DNA of 64,000 nt. It comes from Nautilus pompilius. Lineage: Eukaryota; Mollusca; Cephalopoda; Nautilida; Nautilidae. Positions 1 through 11,999 of this stretch are shown here, piece by piece. Positions within the stretch are counted from its first letter, which is position 1. Every line of letters begins with the position of its first letter. Under the pieces are notes generated by a model. That model was not told the origin of the DNA. It worked only from the letters and a program-made list of their open reading frames with translations, and made no database searches. A program made the translations under genes and the position numbers. The stretch covers positions 124,001-188,000 of the forward strand of contig JACATO010001024.1 of assembly GCA_018389105.1 (NCBI GenBank), given 5' to 3'.

Positions 1-3000
1 TATCGCACATCTTTGGCCAGTGTGCATACAGTTTATTAAACCAGACTGATAACTAACCAGATAGCTGCCATTCCTAAATATACTACACATCCGATAATAA
101 AGAAACATTTTGCAAACGCGGAAAATGCATTGATTTTTATCCTGAAAAGAAAAAAACAGCGCACAGAAATAGAGAGGATTTACTTTTCTTCCTAATTTAA
201 AAAAAAAAAAAGTTTAATGTATTCAAGTGATTGGATTGACGAATACATCCCCAATTTTATATAGTGGTTTTTCTTGATTACATTTAACTTCTAAATTTGT
301 CGAAAATCAAAAATGTTAATTGAGCGTAGAGTAAGCTTTCATATTGATTCTGAGGAGACACAAACCCATTCGCAGAAATAATACAAAATGGCAATATTTT
401 CTTTGGGTTAAAAAAAAATTAGTTAAATTATATTAATTATTTTTTGTCTTTTACGGCATTTAATCATATTAAATATAAGGTGTAATTTAAATTATACACA
501 GCAGAGTTAATCTTCACGATTGAAGCTTGTTGGTTTTCTTGTATATGGTTGCATTATCTAATATAAAAATTGTCCGGCATTCTGGTAGGTTTACTTATAA
601 CTGACCTAACGACTTTTCCTCCCCCCTTTTTTTGATTCTTTCATTTAAAAATCGATAGTGGATCATGCTTGATCTCTTTATAAACGAAACACAATCTAAA
701 CTTAAATAAGCGTCTGAAGTTCGTATTACTCGCTTTAACATGATATCTCTGGCTTACGTTATATTGCTTAAGATCTCAGGTGACGTAAGTAATAGATAAT
801 GCGCTGAGTGTTATAAAAATGTGACCTTCCGCACTCGTGGCAAAGTAAATCCAATCGCTTTCTTTTCCCTGCTGATGCAGTAACAACGGGTATAATCAAT
901 AAATTATTGAGTATCAGTTATAACGTAACCCTGACAAGACTGTTTATTTACCTTCAATGAAAATATATTCACTTGAATTTTAATAAGCGGCATAAAAGGC
1001 AGAAGAAAATATTTACACGATATTAAAGAGTCATGCAAACATCATGCAAAATGATCTTTTAATTAATTATGTCCATTATTACAGATAAAACAAAGACCCC
1101 CTTTTTATCCAGTACTTGTTTTATTTTGTGAATTCATTTGTTCAGAAACAAGAAAAAATATATATGTGAAGTTGTACATTTTAAAGTTGTTATATTACAA
1201 ATTATGGACAAGAAAATTGTATTCAAAAAGCAACTTTAAAAGAAAATTCTCAAATAAACATAACTGGTATTGGAATAGATTACCGAAATGATACATCTTA
1301 CCTCACTCAGTAAAATATTTTCTTTATATACTCTTCATAGTAAAGAACAGGAAGAACATCTTACATGATATTTGAATATCATTCAATAAAGTAAATGTCA
1401 TTCAAATTATATGCAAAGATCGAGTTTAAGATTTGAAGCAGCTCAGTAAAGAGTAAAATGAAATTTCCTTTTGTTTGTTATGAGTTTTTATTCGGACTTC
1501 AATTTTTTAAAGAAATTCCTCAGAGAAATCAGTGTTACCAAATACATATTTTTATTTCACGCTTTTCACACACACACATACGTAACAGAGACACAAGCAG
1601 ACGCACAGAGAAACACCGACACGAATAGAGACTTCGTGTTTGCGACATCACTTAGACGTCATGTTCTCAACTAACGACCTAGACAGATAATTCGAAATAA
1701 GTAATAATATTAATTTAAAAGTAAATGATTTAAAATTTACAACGACTTACGAAAACTTTAAATATAACCAAATATAATCTTACTCAACTTGCTTCCATAA
1801 ATCTATTTTCTTACGCGAAGTGTATAATTTAGCAATATATATATAGGACCGACCAGTCCCTTTACTACCTCAAATAAAAGTTTAGAATATGAAATGATTT
1901 TAAAAAGACAGAATATTTGCCAATTCTAGAATAACAATTTACAATTAATTTTAGTAGAATATTCATGTAGAAGGCAGGAAACTGTCATTTTTGTTGGCGG
2001 TGATGTTTTAAAATTGGTTATTGCAATTGCATTTCAACGTCATATGTGACAACAGCTTACTGTACGTTTTAGATTATCCTAATTATATATGCCTCTGTAT
2101 CAATCGTCAACTAATCGTTATTCATCAAAGAAAATCCCTGCCACATGAAGGTTCATTAGAAGACGTATATGATGGTTATAATTCATGTTGCATTGAACTA
2201 TGCATTTCTTCCTTTGTCACTTGGTCAGGATTATTATTTCCCTAACAGTTCAGAAAAACAAACCTTACGTGGCAGTAATACCAATAAATACAATTTTTAT
2301 TTGCAGCTAGTGTCGCAATATTTTGTTTTATATTTCCCTTCAGATTTTGTTAACACGTGAGATTTTTTTTTAGAAATTGATTCTGGTTTTCGTTTTTCAA
2401 AACATTTTTCTTTAAATGTTGAAAGAATCAAAGGAAATCATCAAACAAAAGAACAGTGAAAATTTTCTTCAGAAGTAAATAAGCGTAGATAAAGGAATGA
2501 AAAAAAAAAACAAAACTGGAAACATTAAGAAAATTTATACAAAGTTTAACACGGATAACTGATTAAAATATAAATCGAATCCGACAAAAATACATTCTTT
2601 AAAAAGTTAAGTTAAAAATGTAATATAACGAAACAGAAATTTTGCAATTTAAAAAAAAAAAAAACTTTGCTTTTTACAAACATAAACAGTTTAAAGGAAT
2701 GCAAATAGCAGCTTTTAATTTGTCCCGGACAAATATTTTCTTTTTTATCAATGATATGGATATTGATAGTACATTTATTACATCTGGAAGCAAGGAAAAA
2801 AATTTCCATTTTCCTTGTCTTATGAGTAGACGGTGCCAAAAATATTTTATTACAAACGAAGTTTGGTCTTGTGAATCATTACAGAGAAAAATTTCTGTTG
2901 CTATCTTTAGTCTTTTGTCCTCTTTTGGTCTTCATGGTTATTTTAAAACTGTTGGAATTTCCATTGGAATGTTTACGTGATAGCCACATTTCAGAAATAA

Positions 3001-4480
3001 CTGGTAACATCCGACAGAAAAGAAATAAGAAATTCGATCATCCTTTCCAGGTTAACCTCCGGATCAATGAACGCCAGTAGACAAGAAGTGGTCACAACTC
3101 GCAATTTATCTGTGAAAGCAGTTCTTATGAAATGGCTTCGTACTCTCTGTAAAGTTAGATATGAAAGCGTTTCTTCGCCGATGACATAAATGTGTGCTGT
3201 AACAGAGAAACACCGCGGAATTTAAAAAAAAAAAAAATATATATATATATATATGAGAAAAGTTTAGTCAACATCACTTCACTCTCAGATTTGCATAGAA
3301 GAAAACTGAAACATTTTGACTTCCAGTATAAGAAATGCCTCCCGATGCTAATTCGGAGTCATTTTTACCCTAGCAGAGGTGTATGACCTTTATAAAAATA
3401 TGAATCTGCTGTCAAGCATGCCGGTATCAAGAGTTATCCATATTTTACTACATACGATTGTTGTTGATCTTTCTTCTATTTCGTTTTATGTAAAAAGGGG
3501 ACAGGCAGCAGGCACAATACATTTGGAAAACCAAACATGAATCGTTTCATTTTTAATCTCATTCTAACGGTAATAACAAAAATATTTCAAGATAAATGTG
3601 GAATATAACAAAATAAAAAAGTGCGAAGTAAGTTCCCTTGCAATCTTCTAGTTCTATCATCTGGCCACCTTTTTACTACATTTCCCCTACTTGTAGTCCA
3701 AATTAATAAATGGCTAAAAGAAAAAACCTTTTGCAGTTTCTCATCTTAAACAATTCTCTTTCATTGTCTGTGTTTCCTTTGTTTAGGAGAATGATATCAT
3801 AGAGAACATTAAAAAAAATTAATTTAAAGCAAGAAAATTCCTGCAGTCGCAAGTCGATCATTATTCAAATAAAACAAAGACCTGTTTTTTAAGTTTTGAA
3901 GTTTATTAAAGTTAAGTCTGCGATCATTTACAGACAAAGTGGATCTTTGGTTATCGTAACTAATTATTTCCCTACTGTTTGCATACATTCGTTAACAACT
4001 TTTAAAATAAAGTTATGGGTTGTTTAGCAGCTAATACTCTGATTAAACCATCAATAAATGGGTAGATAGATTCGTATAAACACATCAATATACATTTTTT
4101 TTTGTTTTTATTTTAAAAATCGAAACTGATTTTCTTTTTACATTCATAATGGCTTTTTAGGTCATTCCTTGACAACATTTTTCTTTTGATGCCTTTTAGA
4201 GCGATTCTTATGTTTAACCAAATAAAAACATAGGCTAGACAAAATCAGGGCTTTAATGTTTCGGCCACTGTCATGAAAAGATAGGTTCTACTACCCACAT
4301 GTGTCATAAAATCTGTCTGTACACACATTTGTTTGTCGTTGTTTTTTTTTTTTAAACTTAGTGTGAAATTGCTTAATCTTCCAGTAGAAAGACCGGATCC
4401 AAGAGATTAAAGCATATGAAAACCAGGCATCAGCCTGGGGGTCCAAAGCCATTGATAGAAAAAACGATTATTTTTTTTAA
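1..4480. other. No gene seen
   Basis: AT-rich sequence with A- and T-runs. Frames of 60-112 codons are lysine/phenylalanine-rich chance frames. Apart from the A-run/(TA)n at 3224, nothing is recognisable. Confidence 0.6.
3224..3254. repeat. A-run followed by (TA)n
   Basis: Fourteen A followed by about eight AT units. This could be the tail of a retroposed element, but nothing recognisable lies immediately upstream. Confidence 0.85.
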
Positions 4481-4539
4481 AACACGATTTACTGACATTT
4501 CGACCGGGAAATGCGAGTCTTACTGGTGTTCATACAGAA

Positions 4540-4627
4540 ATCAAACTTTCTGACCCGGAACTTACTTGTGTCGCCGACGGACGGAAGTGAGCATGACACG
4601 AATAAGTTCCGGGTCAGTCAGTTTGAT
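4540..4627. repeat. Foldback hairpin with about 33-bp arms
   Basis: The left arm (4540-4572) and right arm (4595-4627) are inverted copies centred on the shared 12-mer TGACCCGGAACTTA, with a few mismatches. The 22-base spacer includes GCCGACGGACGG. It is GC-richer than its surroundings, which suggests an inserted element such as a palindromic MITE end. Confidence 0.7.
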
Positions 4628-5710
4628 TTTACTTGAGTAAAGCAAACGATGCATCTTTCGGGAGCAGAAAAGCGTAAAAAGCAAGAAATGGGAGGGGAAA
4701 TCATGCAAGCTGCAAAGGGCAGCCCTATAAATTGCATTATACTACACAACAGTTTGCGTGTATGTTGTCTTTTTTTTTTTTACATATATAATTTTGTGAG
4801 CTAAAGGAGATAGATCTACAATTAGATGACAAAAATTTGAATACCCTCCTACACAGGAGTAACACGTTTTTTTTAGAAATGAGATAACAGTCAATATGTG
4901 GTGTTTTGTTGATATTTGAAAGGCACTTTTATTCAGTAGTCAGGAAAGGTGATTATCCAGCTCCGACATAGGATTTGAAACAGGCTTTAGGATATCCTGA
5001 TTGTGTTCATTTGAATTGTTTCTGTCATGTTAGGTCAGTCGTTTACTTCAGGGTAACGCATGAAAATACATAGGTACCCTGTGTAATTCATTGTTTCTGA
5101 TCAACACCATGCATAATAAATTAGAGCGGAAAGTTATATCATTTGAAAAATGATGTAGCTTGAGTTATGCAAGCTAATACGGTTCATACAACGGTTATTT
5201 GTTTTTATTCATAAGAAGGTAAAGATTCCGAAAATATATGTTTGTCTAGGGTCCGGTGGTAGGCTAATCCGGCCCAGAAAATGATTAGAAAATGGAAGTG
5301 TTACTAACAAACTGAAAGTAAACAAAGCTGTTTATTTTAACAATTTGAGAGCCATAGTTACGTTATTATTTCGTAGAATTTAGTCTCTTATTAAGTCTTT
5401 GCTTGGAGAACCCTTTCCTAACTTTCGAGGTTAGTAGACATTTCGCAGCGAGGGCGAAGGAAACGTTGTTCTCACATGAACGTTTGGCGTCGTACTCACA
5501 TCTGGGATTGAATTTCTGAATATATTCTGTTTGAAATGATGAATGGCACAAGATATTTAAAGGTGACTCTACAAACCCCTTGAAGCTACGTTACCCAAAG
5601 TCAACGAGACCTATATATAATTAAATACCTTCAGCCAGTTATCTGCTTGTTATTTTTTATTCTCGCTTCAGGTCCCGCAGCAGCGTCACGAGACCTCGCA
5701 AACTGCTACT

Positions 5711-5989
5711 CTATTTCCAGTATTTCTCGTGGGAAATAATACATCCGTATTTTCTCTTCTTCTTTAAATACTTGACAGACTCTAAGCCGCCTCGACTATT
5801 CGTTTGCGGTTCTGCCTGGAATGGATCGGTGCCACACGACGATGGTAATTGTATCGAATATCGTCCGTAGAATTGATGTAGATTAGGTGAACCTTGAAAA
5901 TGCATATCTCTTCCACAGCTCTGCGACTCCTTCCTACTTATATTCTGCGCGACTACTGGCTTCTCTGGTATAAATGGGGTTTGACACAT
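5711..5989 (-). other. Unassigned minus-strand open frame, coding-like composition
   Basis: A 92-codon frame has no simple repeat and a basic segment YLKKKRKYG near its end. It is more balanced in composition than most frames here, but has no recognised domain, no clear splice sites and no homologue I can name. Most likely chance or an old transposon fragment. Confidence 0.15.
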
Positions 5990-6618
5990 GGAAAGAAACC
6001 TACCTTAATTCTGTATTGGGAAATTTATGTGAAAACTCTTCTTGTACGATGGGGTATTTACCAAAAAAAAAAAAAGATTCGAGCATCTTATTCGATGAAA
6101 AATAAAGTCATCTTTAATTTTTTTTTTAAATGCCTACCAAAAAATATCTTTTTTATGTTGCATGTAGCAGACATCAGATGTCTGTACACTGTCAGCCAAA
6201 GGTTGAGAACCAAACAAAGATTTACTTTAAAAGCTTCTAATTAATTGTTCGTGTTATATTAAAATTATGGGTTGAAATGACAATTTTTAAATGACACATA
6301 AAGAAGAACAGAACACTAGAACTTGTCTAGTATCTTTATTCTCAAACACCACTCTCATCGAAATAGAAGCCCTTTTCCCTCTGCATGTATCTAGCAGAGT
6401 CTAGCCATTCTAAATGTTAATTATTCAAAGCAGACCGGTGTTACTTTCCAAGATTTATTGAGATGTTGCCATGAATGCGTTTCGTTACGTATCAACATCC
6501 ATAACCCTTTTCTCTCAATTTCGTCCCCTCATAAATTATTAAATATTTCTTATTTCTTCGTGCGCACTGTTCCATTATACTTGCGCTTATCAGCAACTTG
6601 ATTTCGGGGAAACCCCCC

Positions 6619-6637
6619 CACACACACACACACACAC
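6619..6637. repeat. (CA)n microsatellite
   Basis: Nine CA units after a run of seven C. Confidence 0.9.
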
Positions 6638-8918
6638 CATTATACTACAACTGCTACGTTTCATAATAACTCAGCACTATCCAGAAGACCGGAAGAAACC
6701 AGCTTTTCTCTGGTAACAGCGAGCTGCGCCGTAATTCCAGAGGCTATGACCTCTCTGTTCCGCCAGTTTGATAACAACAATCAGTTCTGCCGTCTTTTCT
6801 ATCTTGGATATTCCAAGAATTCTCGCTACTTTTTAAAAAATAAATATATATAAACAACGTCAAAACTTTAAAGAATTATTTACTTACCTTTGGCTTCTTC
6901 TCAGTGATGACGGCTTGCAGCAGACGCAGTCTCAACCGTGACTTCCGAGATGTGAGACGCCAGTGCTGCATTTATGCTCACAACAGACCCGTTTGTTACC
7001 TGATTGGTCAATTTTTTTCATCAAAACAGCTGAAGTCAATAAATTCTCCGAAGGTGTCGCTCTCAGATTTGCCAAACGCGACTATTTTGACGAGAGTAAT
7101 TTTAGAAGTTTCAAAATACCGAATACTTCATTTTTTTGTTTGTTTTCACTCTTGTGATATTTTCTAAATATGATATTTAACCAATAGTTTCAAAATAATA
7201 TCTATTGTTGACGTTTTCCACTGAATTTACATTTGCTTTTGCTTCCAAAGGTTTGGCTTGTGGCGAATTTTCCATTTTAAAAATCGCCTGCTTCTTAATC
7301 CTATTAATTAGTCCCACAGTAAACATCACGTTTATTCCGGCGACAGACATCTTGTTCCTTTGGCAGTTTGAAACTAAAAGAATTCCGCCGTGTAGAGGTC
7401 GTTTAACTTTTTTAAAGAAATTCATTGGCGCTGCTTCTTTACGGTAGTTTTGCCAAAGTCCCCCTCCATCGTTTGCTGTTTATGCGTTTACCTTCTTTAT
7501 GGCAAATCGTCGTCGAGAGTAAAGTCCATCTCTAACAGTCTACTGTTCGTCACAGAAATACGGTTACAGGCCCCCAGGATAAAAACTAGGAGCGCCGCAG
7601 TGTGTCGCTGGTGGACTGCATCTATAGAAATGTATTTCTATATCACGGAGGTGTATTTTCACATGTGCTGAGATGGCTATTTCTTTATTAGGCAATCCAC
7701 GACAGTGATCTTCACGTTATCTCCATCTCTATATCGGCCATTAAGGATGAAGCAGTCATTAACACAGACGTGATATTATAAGTCTGCGTGTACATAGAGT
7801 GAAGAACTGAAAATCAAACTTTAAAAAATCCTACTGCTAATTAAAGATTTAAAAAAATAAATTATAAATCATCTTTGTTATATCGATCTATTTTCGGAAA
7901 CTTGGTTGACGAGTGAAGGTTTGCTCACAGTGTTATTATCTCACTTTGATCTGGTACTGCTTGAATAATTATTATGCAAACTCTCTATTAATAACCGCCA
8001 GTAAATGTGCATAGATGGGATAATCTATCTATTACAGCCTAGAAATAAAAAGAAATTTGAATTAAATTTCGTCTTCCCTTTATCTTTAATGGCTGTCATA
8101 TGCCCTAGAATACCATCTTTGCATGCACAATGCTAAATAAACCGTGTCGACACGGTATTTTGATTATTTATGTCACTTCTAATGGATATACAATTTACAT
8201 TCGTCTCTCTCGCTTGCTCTCTTAGCTTTAGGAATCTTTTCCATAATGCATTTAAACCTGTTCTTAAGGATCTTTGATACATTTGTAAACTTTTTTAACA
8301 TGTTATATATAAATATATATCTCAAAAACACAAAAAAATCATTCAAATGTTTCACTGCTTGTATTTTTCTATTGCCATTAGATACACGCACAGGTGCTCG
8401 ACATTGTGCTTGCTAGTACGACAAGTTTTGCCAGTATTCTGCCCTAGGGGTTTCAGTCAGTTCATCTTTCCTTTATTATACTCGAAGAATAAAGCTAAAC
8501 CATGCACGAGTAGTAGATTCTCCAGCCTCCATAACCAATACAGAATGAAAATTTTAAAATATCCAAGTCTCTACCGAAATCGTGTAACCGAAACGTTATT
8601 AATAGGTGCGGATTCTCTGTATTATAAGCGATATAAATGGTACGCTTAAATTCCACAGATAAGTGGTCAGTAGGCTTTCAGTTTGCTTAGTTTTTGGCCT
8701 TACGTCATCCATTCTGCCTCATTAGGTCATCCAGGACGTGCCCCACAGTAAAATATCATGGCTGTGACGCCAATGATTACCATAACGGTGTCTTTGTTGG
8801 TGTCAGACCATTATATGACTGTTCCTCTTCCAATGGCTGACAGACGTTAGTAATCCACGTAACCTCCTGACAGCCATGAGAGCGATATGTACACTATCGC
8901 AGTCAAGGGTAATGTATT

Positions 8919-9063
8919 ACAGGTCAGGTATCCTTTATCCGTACATCTGAAAACCGAAGGCTATCATCCCGGCCGATTTCCGCCGTATGTATAACATATC
9001 TGAAAACTGAAATTATCCGAATTCCAAAACCACAAGTTTTCTGATAAAGGATACTTGACCTGT
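8919..9063 (-). mobile_element. 145-bp non-autonomous element with Tigger-like terminal inverted repeats
   Basis: The ends are inverted copies: CAGGTCAGGTATCCTTTATC at the left and the complement of CAGGTCAAGTATCCTTTATC at the right. The left end follows TA; the right flank has TG where TA would be expected. Length, lack of coding and ends beginning CAGGT...GTATCC match MITEs derived from pogo/Tigger elements. The interior word CAGATATGTTATACATACGG (8983-9002, minus strand) is shared exactly with the copy at 19.1 kb. Confidence 0.75.
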
Positions 9064-9069
9064 GATTTG

Positions 9070-11490
9070 TACAACATTTTAGTAGAAGAAACTACAAAGA
9101 AAGTGTATAAATATTAATAAATAAACACTCTTTATTTTGCAGTTTATGTTCTTAGTAATAACAGTAACGCATTATCAATAAGTGGAATATCAAAAAACGT
9201 AATTATAGTATTACAAAATATTGTTTTGTAATTGAAATCCATTTGCTTACTCGTATTTTGATTTATCCAAGTTCCCACAATAAATTTCAATTATTAATAA
9301 TTCACACTAATATTTTAACTTATGAAGCAATTTTCAAAGCAATATAAGATCTAACGATAAAAGTGATTACGTAATTACTTTTCTATGCATTAAATGAAGT
9401 TGCACTGCTACATATTACAACGGATATAATACGTTTTTGCTATTCAATTATTAATATTAATCCTAATTAAATTATTATCATCATTAGATTTATTTTTTCA
9501 GAAAAATGCAAGTATTGTTTTCAGTAACTAAATTCATGTACAACTCTCCTATAGCTTTAAGATAATACCAAACAACTAATGAAACATCAAAAACCATAAA
9601 GAATGTATAAGCAAAGTCATATAAAAGCAATAGATACCATATAACACAGAAAGTTATATTTATAATGAGAAAGGCTCTGTTAAGAGGGGTAATAAACAAA
9701 CGAGTAAACGAGTCACAGATTACCCGTATTAACTTGTGTGTGACATCTTTTCTGCTATAGATATTTTATGCTTGTGTAACTGCTTTCACACTTTTGACAG
9801 AAACGATCAAATTTACAGCTGTAATGTGTTTCCATTATTTTGGATGAACCAATAACATTATTCATCTTCGCTGGATGGAATTGGCCACGAGTTCTTAACC
9901 ATCGCGAAATATTAAATCTTATTTGCGGCAAACACAAGAGCCCTTTTAAAAAAAAATATTCTTTGCAGTGTAAGAGAGATTTTTTATATTTTTTAAAAAG
10001 TTACAAATAATAGAAAAAATCCATCCATTAGCGATAGATTTTATTTGAATTTAGTTCATTTCTTTTTCATTTTTAAAAACGTTTTCTTTGCAATCGTATT
10101 TTTAAAGCAAATGAATTGCATTATAAATTCTAAATAAATATTTGATTACGGACAGAATCGAGATAATTAAATTCAAACAAACAGTTAGTTTTCTAAATTT
10201 TAGCGAATAAAAATAAGAAATAATTTATTCTATATTAATAAATTATTTAAACGAGGTTGTTTAGTTAAAGATTTTGTGAATTAATTGCTTTAATGTGTTT
10301 TATACTATTATAAATACTAATAAAATCGCAAACTCAGCGGTTATTTTTTTTTTTTTGTTTGCTTGCCCTTTTCCTTTAATGACTGCATTAAAGACACAAA
10401 CGCTATCTTGAAACGGAATATAGATGACGTTTACTCTCCTACTGAATAGCTTACAATACCCACACAAAGGTGGTAGGCAGCAGTTTTATTCGTCGATGGG
10501 ATTCATTAAGAAGAAAAAAACAAAAAACAGGCTAGAATGCATTATTGACCGCTAGGGAACAAAGATTTCATCGTGTTATTTTATCTAACGAGTATCTCAA
10601 AAACAAAAACAAAAAAAAATTTTTAATATGAATACCTGAATAAATATTTTCAGGAATTTTTTGTATTTTTCCAGGTTAAAATTACTAACTAATGTTACAT
10701 TTGAATTTTCGGATAATTCATTTTCAATTTATTTTGTCTTTTCACAGTTTTGCCTCAGTGTTTTACGAGCGATCTTGTTGTAATTGCATATGATACATAT
10801 ATATTTTTATGGTCGCGCCATCCTTCGGAGCGAAAGCTCGTTATCAAACAAAATTCTTTGAATAATATAAGAAACAAAATCCATTCTTAAGTGTTAGTTT
10901 AAAAAAAAAACCCATTAAATAAGAAAGATATCGTAGCAGGTATAACATTGCCACTGAATATGCAGTAGTATCCTGAGAAAAAAGAAAGAAAATATAAAGG
11001 TTTCTGAGGGAACGAAATACACTTTTAAAAAAAAACAAAAGCAAACTACAATTATTTCTGAGAAGGATTGTTTTTATAGAAGACTGAGTATGTTGGAATA
11101 ACTGGATTTGTTTTCTTGAGAATAGTCGTGTTGAGAAGTTGTACATGTTTAGAAACCAGCCGATTTGGATCATTAATGTCGATTTTTTATGAAACCTTAA
11201 GATTTTATATTTTTTTCCTATTTGAACACAAAGTGAGGATTTCTTCTTATCTCTTGGTCTACTTTTATTTGTTTGGCTTCTTGGCTACTCCATGTTTTAC
11301 CATTCCATTTTTCATCACACCATCTTTGTCTGCTTCTTTAATATACCATTTAACACCTCCTCTTTTGGGGGATCTATTGCCGACCATGACTTCTTTCTTA
11401 TGTTGCCTATGCCTTTCTTCTCTCGCTACTACCATTTCCTTTTTATTCCATTTTCATCTGTAAGCCCCTCACACACTCACTCTGTAATGA
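9070..11490. other. No gene seen
   Basis: Strongly AT-rich between the MITE and the TC/ATC array. Poly-T and poly-A runs only. Confidence 0.6.
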
Positions 11491-11498
11491 CCTCACCT

Positions 11499-11668
11499 TT
11501 CTCTCTCTCCCTCATCATCATCATCATCATCTCTCTCCCTCTCTCATCATTCATCTCTCTCATCATCATCATCATCATCATCTCTCTCATCATCATATCT
11601 CTCTCTCTCTCTCTCTCATCATCATATCTCGCTCTCTCTCTCTCTCCCTCATCATGATCATCATCATC

Positions 11669-11705
<37 letters not shown>

Positions 11706-11807
11706 CATATCTCTCTCTCTCTCTCTCTCCCCTCCCTCATCATCATCATCATCATCATTCTCTCTCTCCCTCTCTCATCATTCATCTCTCTCATCATCAT
11801 CATATTC

Positions 11808-11888
<81 letters not shown>

Positions 11889-11988
11889 CCCTCCCTCATC
11901 ATCATCATCTCTCTCATCATCATCTCTCTCTCCCTCTCTCATCATCATCTCTTCATCATCATCATCATCTCGCTCTCTCTCTCTCTCA
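11499..11988. repeat. Compound TC/ATC microsatellite, about 490 bp
   Basis: Alternating blocks of (CT)n and (ATC)n, with similar composite units such as CCCTCATCATCATC recurring several times. The open frames across it encode only Ser/Leu/His/Ile repeats and are not genes. Confidence 0.95.
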
Positions 11989-11999
11989 CCTATTTTCTG

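Larger units (their letters stand above)
4640..8900. other. No gene recognised
   Basis: Contains the unassigned frame at 5711-5989 and the CA repeat at 6619. A minus-strand frame at 7177-7425 looks weakly protein-like but matches no family I know. Confidence 0.5.
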
